The notes under the pieces were generated by a model. It was given only the letters and a program-made list of their open reading frames with translations, was not told the origin of the DNA and made no database searches. The position numbers and the translations under genes are program-made. From NCBI GenBank assembly GCA_025558095.1, contig JAIVFI010000007.1, forward strand, positions 248,001 to 312,000: DNA of 64,000 bases, given 5' to 3'. Below, piece by piece: positions 42,145 to 52,373 of the stretch (positions are counted from its first letter, which is position 1; every line of letters starts with the position of its first letter). Source of the DNA: Hyaloraphidium curvatum. Its lineage: Eukaryota; Monoblepharomycota; Hyaloraphidiomycetes; Hyaloraphidiales; Hyaloraphidiaceae.

Positions 42145-43131
42145 TCACCGGCTGAGGCCGCCGAGGCCGCCGCCGAGCACCGAGACCGAGGTGTCCGAGA
42201 CCATCCTCCGCAGCATCGAGGTCCACCCGCCCCGCGGGGCCTGCCCCGCCGCGGGCACCGCGTCGTAGTCCTCCCCGTCCTCGTCGACCACCGCGCCGTC
42301 CCTCGTTCCCGGCCGCACGACGGGCTGCGCGGGCGCGGGGAGGTAGCCGGGGGAGGCGGCGCCGACTGCGATGGCCCACGGGAACGGCGAGGCCGACAGC
42401 GCGCTGCCCGTCGCGCTCTCCCCCGGCCCGGGGCCTGGCGGCGGCGCGGTCAGTTTGGGTATCGCGTCCCGCGCGGCATTTGCCTGCTCCCCGATGCGCA
42501 TCAGCAAGGCGGGCAGCTCGGCCTCGAGTGCGCGCCGCGAGGCGTCGTGCTCCGCGTCCGAGCGCGACGACCGCACGGCGACGTCGAAGCGCCACTCCTC
42601 CCACGGCACGTCCTCGTCGTAGCTGCCGGCGAACCACGAGCGGCGCGGGCGGCGCTCGCTGAACACGACGGCGAGCGGGCAGCGCACGACGGGCGCGCCT
42701 TGGAGGGAGCCGCGGCGGGCGGGCGTCCCCCCGCCCGAATACGCCCCTCCACCGGAATACGACCCGTGCGGAGTGCCGTGCGGCGACGCGTAGGGCGAGC
42801 CGGGGCCGGAGTACGAGGAGGAATAGGGGGACGCGGGCGGCGGGGTGGGCGAGGTCGGCGCCCTGACGGCGTCCACGGCCCTGACGAACCGCGCCAGGCC
42901 CGCCTCGACCGCCGCGTCCACCTCGGCGTCGTCGACCGCCGCGAACCACACGTCCGCCGCCCGCAGCGCGCTCTCGCGGGGCCGCACGTGCGCCGTCGCA
43001 AACAGCAGCCGGTGGAACAGGACGGTCGACACGAGCGCACGCAGCACCTCGCGCAGGTGGAACCGCTCAACCGACACGTCGAACGCGTGCACGCGCGGCG
43101 GCGGCACGGGCGGGCTGTCGCGGGACGTCAT
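42145..43131 (-). CDS. ATG101: Autophagy-related protein ATG101
   Basis: HORMA-fold partner of ATG13 in the ULK/Atg1 initiation complex, kept in fission yeast, animals and most fungi but absent from budding yeast. Intronless, ATG at 43131. Conserved blocks: HAFDVSVERFHLREVLRALV, TVLFHRLLFATAHVRPRESA and RSWFAGSYDEDVPWEEWRFD (the PWExW segment and the WF pair of the WF finger). The end is RGGWTSMLRRMVSDTSVSVL, like the MRRLIKDTL end of human ATG101. At about 328 residues it is half as long again as the human protein because of a Ser/Gly/Pro-rich insert (YSSSYSGPGSPYASPHGTPH) and a second Pro-rich insert near residue 250. It lies just downstream of, and convergent with, DPH4. Confidence 0.88.
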   Translation of the reverse strand: MTSRDSPPVPPPRVHAFDVSVERFHLREVLRALVSTVLFHRLLFATAHVRPRESALRAADVWFAAVDDAEVDAAVEAGLARFVRAVDAVRAPTSPTPPPASPYSSSYSGPGSPYASPHGTPHGSYSGGGAYSGGGTPARRGSLQGAPVVRCPLAVVFSERRPRRSWFAGSYDEDVPWEEWRFDVAVRSSRSDAEHDASRRALEAELPALLMRIGEQANAARDAIPKLTAPPPGPGPGESATGSALSASPFPWAIAVGAASPGYLPAPAQPVVRPGTRDGAVVDEDGEDYDAVPAAGQAPRGGWTSMLRRMVSDTSVSVLGGGLGGLSR

Positions 43132-43264
43132 CGTGGCCGGGGTGGTGCCACGAGCCAGTTCTCAACCGATGATCACTACTCGGACCTTCGGACGGGACGC
43201 AGAAGGCCGATCGCGTCCAAAACTTCTAATAGCCACCTCGCAAAGGCACCGCAACAGGCACGGG

Positions 43265-46200
43265 TCACGCCGCGGCGGGCGCCGCCTTGCCCAGCAGCCC
43301 GACCACCATGAACGAATCCGTCCTCCACCCGCTCACCTCGCCCCCCTTGGCCCCCTCCACCTTCTCCGTCGCAACGCACTCGAGCATGTTGCTCCCCTCC
43401 CTGAGCGCGTCCCCGCCGACCTCGGCCCGCCACGCGTCCGGCTGCCCGCCGCGCTTCGCGGGCGCGTCGGGCTTGGGCGCCGCGAGCGCCGTGCCGTTGA
43501 GCTGCAGCTGCACCTTGCGCTCGGCGTCGGATTCGGCGCCGGGGGCGAGGTGCACCGCCAACACGAGGGATTTGCACGCGGGGGGCAGGACCACCGAGGC
43601 CAGGGCCACCGAGAGGTCCGACGCCGGCACGCGCGCAGACCACGACCCCGCGCGGAGCTCCACGGCGGAGATGAGCGGCCTGTCCGAGGGCCGCTGCACG
43701 TACAGCGTGAGCTTGGGCGGGGGCGCGGCGGTGGGCGGGGGAGGGCGCGGCCCGGGGACGGGCGGGCGCGGGTACAGCGAGCCCGGGGCGGGCGGGCGCG
43801 GGCCGAACCCGGCGCCGGCGCTGTACGGGTTGTACGGCTGCGGGGGGTATCCGCCGGGCGGGTAGAACGCGTTCGGCGGGCGCGGGCCCTGCATGTACGG
43901 CGTGCCGGCGCCGGGCATGCCGGGGGTGCCGGGGTAGGGGGAGTAGCCGCCGCCGCCGGGCTGGAAGCCCGGGTACGGCGCCGGAGGGCGGGAGGGGGGG
44001 CGGCCGGGGGGCCGCTTGATCGGCATGGGGGGCTGGCCGCCGGCGGCCTGCGGCAATCCGTACCGCGGCGGCTGGCCGGGCTGCGCGCCCGGGGGGAAGT
44101 AGGCGCCGGGTGCGCCGGCGGAAACGGGTGCGGGCGAGGCGCCCATGTCGTCGTCGTCGTCCTCTCCCATCTTGAACTTGATCCGGAGCTTCGTCTGCAG
44201 ACACAACTGTCAGTCAGTCGACGCCGTCGGACCGTGCTGCGCTTTCGTCCCACCTTGTCCTCAAACACCTCCTTCCACTTTGGATCCTGCGGGTCCTCGG
44301 CCATGTCCAGCGCCCGCTTGTCCAGCCCGTTGCGCGCGTCCTTGTCCGCCCCGAACTCGTGCACCAGCATCTTGGCGATCTCCACCTTGTCCGCGTACAC
44401 GGCCCACGCCAGCGGCCTGCTGCCGAACCCGAGGTCGGCCTGCTCGACCTTGGCGCCCTTTTCCAAAAGGAAGCGCGCGCACTTGGCCGAGCCAAAGTAG
44501 CACGCCGCGTGGAGCGGGCCCCACTTGAAGGCCTCGCCGAGCTCGCGCGTGGTCTGGTTGGCGTTGACGTCGAGGTGGTAGTCGGTGACGAACTGCTTGA
44601 AGCGCTCCAGGTCGTCCGCCTTGAGGATCTCGTGCATCTTGAGCGCGTCTGGCGAGCGCGGGGAGAAAGAGGCGAAGCGTCAGCGGGCCGCACTCCCTCG
44701 GCTGGACGCGAGCCAACCTTCCGAAAGCAGCGTCTTGGACTTGAGCGCGTTCGGGTGCGGCACGTTCGGCGGCGGCTTGGGCTCCGCCGTCCCGTCCCTG
44801 GCGATGATCTCGTCCCTGATCTTCTGCCACTCCTTCTCGTCGATCATCAGGCCCCGCCACTTCTCCGCCCCCTTGTTGGGCACCAGCTCCCACGCCACCT
44901 GCCCGCCGTTGTTCTGCGCGTTCTTGTCCGCCCCGAGCTCCTCCATCAGCACCCGCGCCACGTCGGCGTGGTCCCCGTAGCACGCCCACGCGAGCGCGCG
45001 CCCGCCGTACCACTCGTCCTGCTGCTCCACGTTCGCCCCGGCCTTGGCCAGCGCGCGGATGGCCTTGACCGAGCCGTAGTAGGCCGCGGCCTGCATCGCC
45101 GTCCACTTGAACATCTGGCGGTCCAGGGTGGCCTGGAAGAGGCGGCCGGGGTTGACGTTGATGGGCGGGCTGAGGAAGCGGACGACCTCGGCCTCGTCGT
45201 CGTCGTGGAGGGCCTTGAAGTAGATGCCGATGTCTGGGCGTGCGGGGCGGCGGTCAGCGCGTTCTGGGAGGGGCGCGGAAGCGGGACGCCAACCCTTGTC
45301 CGACAGCTTCTTGCGCAGGATCGCGGGCTTCTTGTCATCCTCCTTCTTCTCCTCCTTGACCTCCTCCTTCTTGCCGTCTTTCCTCTTCTTGTCGCCCGCC
45401 GGCTTCTCCTCCGTGCCGGACTCGGCGCGCTTCAGGGTGATCTTGAGCGTCTTTTCCTTGGGCGCGTCGCCGCCCGCGGACGCCCCGCCCGAGACCTTGA
45501 CGCCGGCGGCCTGCGCGTTGAAGAATTTCTGGGCACGGGCGCGCCCGTCAGCCGCAACAAATGGAAGTAACCGCCAGTCCGGCCAACCTGAAGGGCCACG
45601 GCGTCCTTGTAGATGTCCGAGCCCGGCATGTTGTACTTTTTCGCGTTGCCGAACATGAGGTCCATGTCCGCCTTAAGCTCCTTGATCCCCGCGTACCCGT
45701 CCTTGGCGATCTTGGCCTGGATCGTTTTGAGGTCGATCGGGTTGTCGATCACGACGTAGTAGTCGGGCAGCTCCTTCTTGGACGGGAGCTTCTCGAAGAT
45801 GCCGGCCATGAGGCGGCCGCTGGGGGGTCGTTGGCCTCCGCTCCCGGCCTCAAACGGCAAATGAAACCCACTCTGGCGAGACCTGCGCCCGCACGGCGTC
45901 CAGCAGCCCCAGGAACACGGCCTTTGCGTCCGCCGACGCGTCCTCTGCGGGCACGGTCGCCGCGGCCTTCTTGTCCTTCTTCCCGCCCTCCTTCTTCGCC
46001 GGCGGGCTCGGCGCCGCCAGCTCCGGGTCCGGCTTGTGCCGCTTCGACGGCCGCTTCTCGCGCGGCTCGTCCGCCGGGGGCGGCGGCTCCTCTGCCGCGG
46101 GCTCGTCCGACGGCCGCCCGCGCCGCCGCATCTTGACGAGCTCGGCCGAGTCGGGGAACGCCTCGGGCGGCGCGGCGTCGGCGTCGTGGTGCGGCAGCGC

Positions 46201-46383
46201 GAGGCGGATCTTGAGCGACAGCGGCTTCGGCGCGTCGGCCGGCGACGCGGGCTGCGGCTCGTCCTCCGCGGGCGCGCCTTCCGCGGGCGCGGCCTCGGCA
46301 GGCGGGTCCGCGGGCGGCTCCGGCGCCGCCTCCGCCTCGCCGCCCGCCTGCGACTCGTCCGACTCGCGCCTTCGCTTGCCCAT
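43265..46383 (-). CDS. Bromodomain and ankyrin-repeat chromatin protein (multi-exon)
   Basis: From the ATG at 46383 (MGKRRRESDESQAGGEAEAA) an acidic/Pro-rich tail with basic nuclear-type patches leads across a GTGGGT intron to a bromodomain. It reads GIFEKLPSKKELPDYYVVID, NPIDLKTIQAKI, MDLMFGNAKKYNMPGSDIY, including the conserved Asn of NAKKYN. A Lys/Glu-rich linker follows (KRKDGKKEEVKEEKKEDDKK). Ankyrin repeats then span two exons (FKWTAMQAAAYYGSVKAIRA, GRALAWACYGDHADVARVLM, GPLHAACYFGSAKCARFLLE, SRPLAWAVYADKVEIAKMLV). Next is a long Pro/Gly/Tyr-rich stretch. The C-terminal folded region is LYVQRPSDRPLISAVELRAG to SFMVVGLLGKAAPAAA, TGA 43265. Bromodomain-plus-ankyrin fusions are rare; a place in a chromatin-remodelling complex is plausible, but the complex cannot be named. 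Confidence 0.82.
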
Positions 46384-46642
46384 GGTGGGCACCTGTCACC
46401 TGTCGCGGCGGACGGTTGGCGAGTGCACTTGGTTTCGGATGGCTGGGCGCGCCCTGCGTCCGCAACTCACCCCCCGCTGCCCTCCACCTTCCGCCAATCG
46501 AACCATTGTTCTGACGCGGATTGCGTGTCTTCCTTGAGCTAAAGGACAAGCTGCGGGGTTTTGGGCCGGACCTGGCGGACTCTCAAGTGTTCGCGAAGCA
46601 ATCAATTGCCAATCGTCTACACAACTGCTCGCCGCAACGCGG

Positions 46643-48475
46643 CTAGAGATAAAGCCCCTCGGGAGTGCCCTGGAAGCAAAGACAGTTCAGCAAATGAAGA
46701 TCCACGGGCCGAAAAAGGCCAATCCAGGTGCGCGCGCCCGGAACGGCCACCACAAGATCCTCACCTCGGTCTTCCTGTACAGGACCTTCTCCTTGGCCTT
46801 GCGGAAATCCTCCGCCACCACGCGCATCCGCCGCTCCCGCAGCGCGAGCAGCCCCGCCTCGGTGCACACGGCCTTGATGTCGGCCCCCGAGAGGTCGTCC
46901 TTGCTCATCACGAACTCCTCCAGGTCCACGTCGTCGGCCAGCGTCATGCGCGAGGTGTGGATGGCAAAGATGCGCCGCTTGGTCTTGACGTCGGGGAGGG
47001 GGAACTCGATCTTGCGGTCGATCCGGCCGGGCCGGATGAGCGCGGGGTCGAGCGTCTCGATGCGGTTAGTCGCCATGATGACCTGTCGCCAAAACGCTCG
47101 TCAGAAAATGCGTTCACCGAAGCCAGGTGGAACGCACCTTGACGTCGCCGCGGGAGTCGAAACCATCGAGCTGGTTCAGCAGCTCCAGCATGGTCCGCTG
47201 GATCTCGCGCTCGCCGCCGCTCGTCGAATCGTACCGCTTGGTCCCGATGGCGTCGATCTCGTCGATGAAGACGATGGAGGGCGCCATCTCGTCGGCAACG
47301 CGGAAGAGCTCGCGCACGAGCTTGGGGCCGTCGCCGAGGTACTTCTGGATCAGCTCGGAGCCGACGACGCGGAGGAAGGTGGCCGAAGTCTGGTTGGCGA
47401 CGGCCTTGGCGAGGAGGGTTTTGCCTGCACACCCCGTCAGCGGGAAACAAGAGCGAAAATGGGGTCCGAACGCACCGGTGCCGGGAGGTCCGTAGAGGAT
47501 GACGCCCTTGGGCGGCTTGATCCCCATCTCCTCGTACAGCTCGGGGTGCGTGAGAGGGAGCTCCACCGACTCCTTGATCTCCTGGACCTGCTGGTCGAGG
47601 CCTCCGACGTCCGCGTACGACTCGGTCGGCGCCTTTTCCAGCTTCATGACGCTGACCATGGGGTCGGTGTCGTCCTGGAGGACTCCGACGACGGCGTGCG
47701 ACTATTCAAGCGGCGCACAACGATTAGCCAATGAATTCCAGTGAGCCCTTTGCCTCGAGCAACACACCTTGTGGTGCATGAGGATCGAGCAGCCCGGCTC
47801 GAGGATATCCTTGTCGACAAACGACATGATGCTGACGTAGTACTCGGGCCCGGTCGAGGCCGACACGATTGCGTGGTCGTCGTCGATGATCTCCTCCAGC
47901 GAGCCCACGTTCATCGGCGAACCGCGCAGGTCGTCCACCCGGGACCGCTCCTCCTGCGCCTTCTCCTCCTGCGGCTTCAGTCGCTCCTGGTTCTGCACGA
48001 ACTCCTCCTCCAGAAGCAGGAAATCCTTGATCCGCTCCATCTTCAGCATCCGCAGCTTGCACCGCGCGGTGGGGAAGACTGGCGCGCGCCGCTCAGACCG
48101 CGTCCCCGGCGGCAACCCGCGCCGTGCTCACTCTGGGGTATCCTGGTCGCGCTGTCCGGCCCGCGCTTCTTCTTCTTGCCGACCCGCGTGGGCAGCGGCG
48201 GCTCCCACTTCTTCTTGGGCTCCTTCTCCTTCTGCGGGCCGGCGCGTGAGCACCCGCCCCTCCGCGCCGCGGCGACGCGTCACGTGCCTTCTCCTTGTCC
48301 TTCGGCGCGCCATCGCCCGGGCCCGGCGGGCCGCCGGGCCGCATGCCCGACTGCTCCTGGCCCTGAGGAACGGGGCGCGTCAGCGGGTCCGGAGATCTGC
48401 GGCGTCCGCACAGCGGCGGCGGGAGAATCGCGCCGCCGGCGGCATGAAATCGCCTCCGTGTGCGAGGCTCACCAT
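46643..48475 (-). CDS. RPT2: 26S proteasome regulatory ATPase RPT2 (multi-exon)
   Basis: AAA ATPase of the 19S base; RPT2 opens the 20S gate and is N-myristoylated. The ATG at 48475 stands alone on exon 1 (ATG|GTGAGC), joined to GGCCAGGAGC to give MGQEQSG, the conserved myristoylation start. A GC-AG intron follows (GAGAAG|GCACGT), joining KDKEK to [20 protein letters not shown]. Next: [40 protein letters not shown] (OB), [20 protein letters not shown], Walker A GPPGTGKT (its second Gly codon split by an intron), Walker [15 protein letters not shown], and [20 protein letters not shown]. It ends [15 protein letters not shown] with TAG 46643-46645; LYL is the HbYX-type gate-opening tail. Confidence 0.96.
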
Positions 48476-48708
48476 TTGCGGAGGCGCAAAAGGGGGCGAG
48501 CAGCGGAAAGCGAGGGGGTTGTTGTCTGGTCGTGGCAGCCCCCGCTCGGCTGCTGCCCGCGTTGCGTTTGCTTCGTTCCTCACCGATCCGGACGCTCTAA
48601 CTCTATGAGGCACACAAAGCACAAGAGCAAAAGTAGGTCAAAGACACTACTATCTTCTCCTGCGTCATTTTTCCCGGAACCGGCTGCCCGGAGCACCCGA
48701 TCGTCGCT

Positions 48709-49979
48709 TCATCGCCCCTTCATTGGCACGCCTCCGAGGTGCAGGCCCGAATCGATCATGAGCACCTCCCCCGTGATGAGAGTGCCGCTGAAGAAGAATG
48801 AGTGCCTGAGATCTTTGGTTTGCTACGGCCCTCACCTCTCCAAAAAGAACAAAATCGGCTCCTTGACTTCCTCGGGCGTCGCCGCTTGCCGGAGCGGGGT
48901 CGTGGTCTCAATCATCTTCTTGGTGGCGTCGTCTGCGTCCACGGTGTATGTTAGGATGCTGCAGGCCGATATGGGGTCCACAACGGAACCCACATCGCTC
49001 CTGGCCCATGCCCTCGGCCAACCTGAAGGAAGATTCAGTCTCGACTCGCTTGGCGTGCGATCGCTGCTATCGCAACCCACCAGCGCCCCTGGATGAAGCC
49101 GGGGCACACAGCGTTGACGCGGATTTCCGGGCCGAGAACGCGGGCGAGCGAGAGGGTCATTGTGTTGAGGGCGCCCTTGCTGGCGGCGTCTGCGAGGGCA
49201 ACGGGGTAAAGACGGGCGACCGCCAAAGCTTGGCGCACTCACAGGCAACCGACGATCCAACGCCCATGACCCCGGCAATCGAGGAGACGTTCACGATCGA
49301 GCCCTTGCCGATCCTCTTCATCTCGGGGGCAACGGCGCGGATCATCTGGTAGGCGGCGACGACATTGACCTGACAAAATGTTCGTCAGAGCCCATTCTGC
49401 CCCTTGCCGCGTGTGGGATCCCGCCTGGTAGATGTTGTGGAAATCCGCTTCGTCTAGGCCGTCAAGGTTCGCGTGGTCGTTGAACTTCGTGGTGCCGGCG
49501 TTGTTCTGACAAAGAGTTCCGTCACTCCGGCGAGCCCCGCCCTGAAACGCAGGCAGAATCCCACGACGAGGTAGTCGATCCGGCCAAAGGCGTCCACGCA
49601 GGCCTTGGCCAGCCTCTTGCAGTCCTCGTCCGAGGAAACGTTGGCCTGGCAAAGGATGCCCTTGGCCCCGGCCGCCTCGATCTGCTTCAGGGTCTCCTGG
49701 GCGCCCTCCACCGACTTGGCTAGGAGTATGCCGGGAGCGGAACGGAACCGAGAAAGTTGCCGGCGCCATTCCGTCAGACACGGGTGCGACGGCAGCTCCA
49801 GGCAAGGCACGAACTGTAGTTGACGACGACATTGCACTTGCGCTGGGCCAGCGCGATCGCTGGAACGGGGAGGTCGGCATCTGGCCGGAAAGACGCGTCC
49901 GATGCCGCTCACCGACGGCCTGGCCGACGCCCGAGGACGATCCGGTAACGATAGCGGCCTTGCCTTCCAAGGAGGACAT
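48709..49979 (-). CDS. Short-chain dehydrogenase/reductase (about eight exons)
   Basis: NAD(P)-dependent oxidoreductase. From the ATG at 49979: [20 protein letters not shown], with the TGxxxGxG cofactor motif. Later exons: [74 protein letters not shown] (catalytic Ser). An intron (GTGAGT donor) cuts the catalytic Tyr codon: T|AC gives [20 protein letters not shown], with the Y-x3-K pair. Then [31 protein letters not shown] and [20 protein letters not shown], with TGA 48709-48711. It resembles 3-ketoacyl-ACP reductase and glucose-1-dehydrogenase-like classical SDRs; the substrate cannot be read. It is unusually intron-rich for its length, with several exons under 100 bp. Confidence 0.85.
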
Positions 49980-50599
49980 CGCGATTACGGGTTGTCAAGG
50001 CGCTGCGCGATGTTTGTTTTGCGGAAGGGTCGCTGGTGGGAGGCAACTGCGGAAGTGGAGGCGAAGCCATCCGGCCCCCCACCGCCTTGCGTTCCTCGGT
50101 CCTCAATCGGGGCGGAAACAAGATAAGAAAATGGGAAATCCTCGATGAATTCACTTGGGCCGCCTTTTTCTGTCGTTCTCGCAGGAGCTATTCAAGAACG
50201 TGCGGACTGCGGACTGCACGCACGCCGACTTTGCAATCGCTGGACGATGAGAAGTATGGGAGAGAAGACAGTCGTGGCCTACACCGGGCGTGGATGTCTC
50301 GCCGGGTCGGATGGAATAGAAGCAGACGATCAAGCAGCGAATCAGTGAGTCGTCAGCGGGTTCGTGATCGATCGTGCCAGAGCAGGATCCAGCCGAACGG
50401 CCGGGCTGTCCCGGGCTGCCTTAAAGAAACGCCCTGCTTTCTTTGCGGACGGGCTTTTGCTGCCAGTGGCTCTTCTGCGGGCGCCTGCTGCCGCTTGCCC
50501 ACCGTCGCTGCTTCCTTCCTGTTGTCCGGACATCGCCGCCGGTTCCTTCCTCCTGTCCCGCCGCTGTCGCCGGTTCCTTCCTCCTGACCTGCCGCCGCG
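49980..50599. other. Divergent intergenic region with pyrimidine-rich repeats before PPIL2
   Basis: 620 bp. The last 120 bp are CT-rich and hold two to three imperfect copies of a CGCCGGTTCCTTCCTCCTG unit (near 50510, 50535 and 50570), just ahead of the ATG at 50600. No exon was seen in the rest. Confidence 0.45.
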
Positions 50600-52315
50600 A
50601 TGGGAAAGGGCTCGGATAAGATGTACATTACTTCCTCGGAGTACTCCGGCTTGGTGCAGGAAGGGGGGATGAAGTTCGGGGGCACCACGGGAAAGTTGAA
50701 GGGGACCGAGTTCAAACGGCTGCCCTTCTACGCCTGCGCGCTCTCGCTGCAGCCGTTCGAGAACCCCATGATGGATCCGCGGGACGGGAGCGTCTACGAT
50801 CTCGTCAGCATCGTGCCGTGGCTGAAGAAGCACGGCGTGAGCCCCGTCACGGGCGAGAAGCTGTCGTCCAAGGACCTCGTGAAGCTCAACTTTTCAAAGA
50901 ACGCGGAAGGGGACTACTACTGCCCCATCACGTTCAAGACCTTCAACGAGCACACGCACATCGTGGCCATCCGGACTTCGGGCAACGTGTTTGCTTACCA
51001 GGCCGTCCAGGAGCTCAACATCCAGGCAAAGAACTGGAAGGACCTCCTGACCGACGAGCCGTTCACGCGGCAGGACATCATCACGCTCCAGGATCCCCAC
51101 AACCTGGAGGCGCGGGACCTGAACCGGTTCTACTACGTGAAGAACGAATTGAAGGCCGAAACATCGCTGGCTGCCGGCAGCATCAACGCGGTCGGCACGA
51201 CGTCGCGGGCGCTGAAGGAGCTCGAGGCGAAGCAGCAGAAGGAGAGGGAAAAGGCGGCGCTGGCGGCGACAAAGGACCCCGCTGCCTCCGTGACGCCTTC
51301 GTTCGTGACAAAGGACACGCTGCCGACCAACGCGGCACACTTTTCCAACAACCGGATGGCCGGGGCCTTTACCTCGACGTCGTTTGCGAACCCTGCGACG
51401 AAGAACGAGCGCGTGCTCATCGACGAGGAGGAGCTCATGTTCTCACAGATCAAGACCAAGGGCTACGCGGCCATCCGGACGAACCTCGGCCAGATCAACC
51501 TGGAGCTGCACGCGGACATGGTGCCGAAGACGGTGTTCAACTTCATCATGCTGGCCAAGAGCGGCTACTACACCGGAGTTTCGTTCCACCGCAACATCAA
51601 GAACTTCATGGTGCAAGGGGGTGACCCAACAGGAACGGGGAAGGGCGGCAAGTCGTTCTGGGGGAAAGATTTCGAGGACGAAATCAAGGGAAGCCTGAAG
51701 CACGACAGCAGGGGGGTGCTTTCGATGGCGAACCGGGGGAAGAACACGAACAGTTCCCAGTTCTTCATCACCTACAAACCAACGCCTCATTTGGACTTGA
51801 AGCACAGCGTATTTGGCAAAGTCGTCGGCGGAATGGAGGTCCTGACGAGGATGGAGGAGGTCAAGACCGAGGAAAAGACGGACAAGCCGGTCAGACCCAT
51901 TATCATGGAGGAAGTCGACGTCGTCGTCGATCCGTTCGAGGAATGGAAGGAGGCCCAGAAGCGGAAGGAGGACGAGAAGGCGAAGGAGGCGGCACGGGAC
52001 GAGCGGGCGAACCGCGAGTACCAGGCTGCCCGCGCGGCGCGAGAGAAGCGGGAGCTGGACCAGCAGCGCGTCGGTGTTGGCGAGTCCTTGCTCGAACCGA
52101 GTGCGAGCAGCACGAGCTCCTTCACCGAAAGTGCCCCGGTGGGCAAGTACCTGAAAGCAGCTCCATCTGGGAAGGCGGAGGCGGAGGCGGGGGACAAGCG
52201 GACAGGCGTTTCGCTGTGGGACCTCGACGACGACGCGCCTTCGGAGACTGCGGGCCTCCCGCCGCCAAAGAAGGTCAAGATGTCGGGAGCGTACGGCAAT
52301 TTCTCGAATTTCTGA
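50600..52315 (+). CDS. PPIL2: U-box cyclophilin, PPIL2/CYP8 type
   Basis: Nuclear peptidyl-prolyl isomerase with a ubiquitin-ligase type U-box; human PPIL2 joins the spliceosome. Intronless, 571 residues. N-terminus: [20 protein letters not shown], then the double U-box region ([40 protein letters not shown]). After a Lys/Ala-rich linker comes the cyclophilin domain from about residue 295: [74 protein letters not shown]. The C-terminal Lys/Glu/Arg helix and a short acidic tail ([14 protein letters not shown]) end at TGA. All the usual PPIL2 segments are in order. It lies 59 bp from the convergent dynamin-like gene. Confidence 0.94.
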   Translation: MGKGSDKMYITSSEYSGLVQEGGMKFGGTTGKLKGTEFKRLPFYACALSLQPFENPMMDPRDGSVYDLVSIVPWLKKHGVSPVTGEKLSSKDLVKLNFSKNAEGDYYCPITFKTFNEHTHIVAIRTSGNVFAYQAVQELNIQAKNWKDLLTDEPFTRQDIITLQDPHNLEARDLNRFYYVKNELKAETSLAAGSINAVGTTSRALKELEAKQQKEREKAALAATKDPAASVTPSFVTKDTLPTNAAHFSNNRMAGAFTSTSFANPATKNERVLIDEEELMFSQIKTKGYAAIRTNLGQINLELHADMVPKTVFNFIMLAKSGYYTGVSFHRNIKNFMVQGGDPTGTGKGGKSFWGKDFEDEIKGSLKHDSRGVLSMANRGKNTNSSQFFITYKPTPHLDLKHSVFGKVVGGMEVLTRMEEVKTEEKTDKPVRPIIMEEVDVVVDPFEEWKEAQKRKEDEKAKEAARDERANREYQAARAAREKRELDQQRVGVGESLLEPSASSTSSFTESAPVGKYLKAAPSGKAEAEAGDKRTGVSLWDLDDDAPSETAGLPPPKKVKMSGAYGNFSNF

Positions 52316-52373
52316 TCATCTGTGTCCTCGCAATATACCGGCGATTCCAAGACGAAGCGCCTCCTAGGCTTTT

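Noticed and set aside
44359-45570. Plus-strand 403-codon frame
   Set aside because: Antisense to ankyrin exons of the bromodomain gene.
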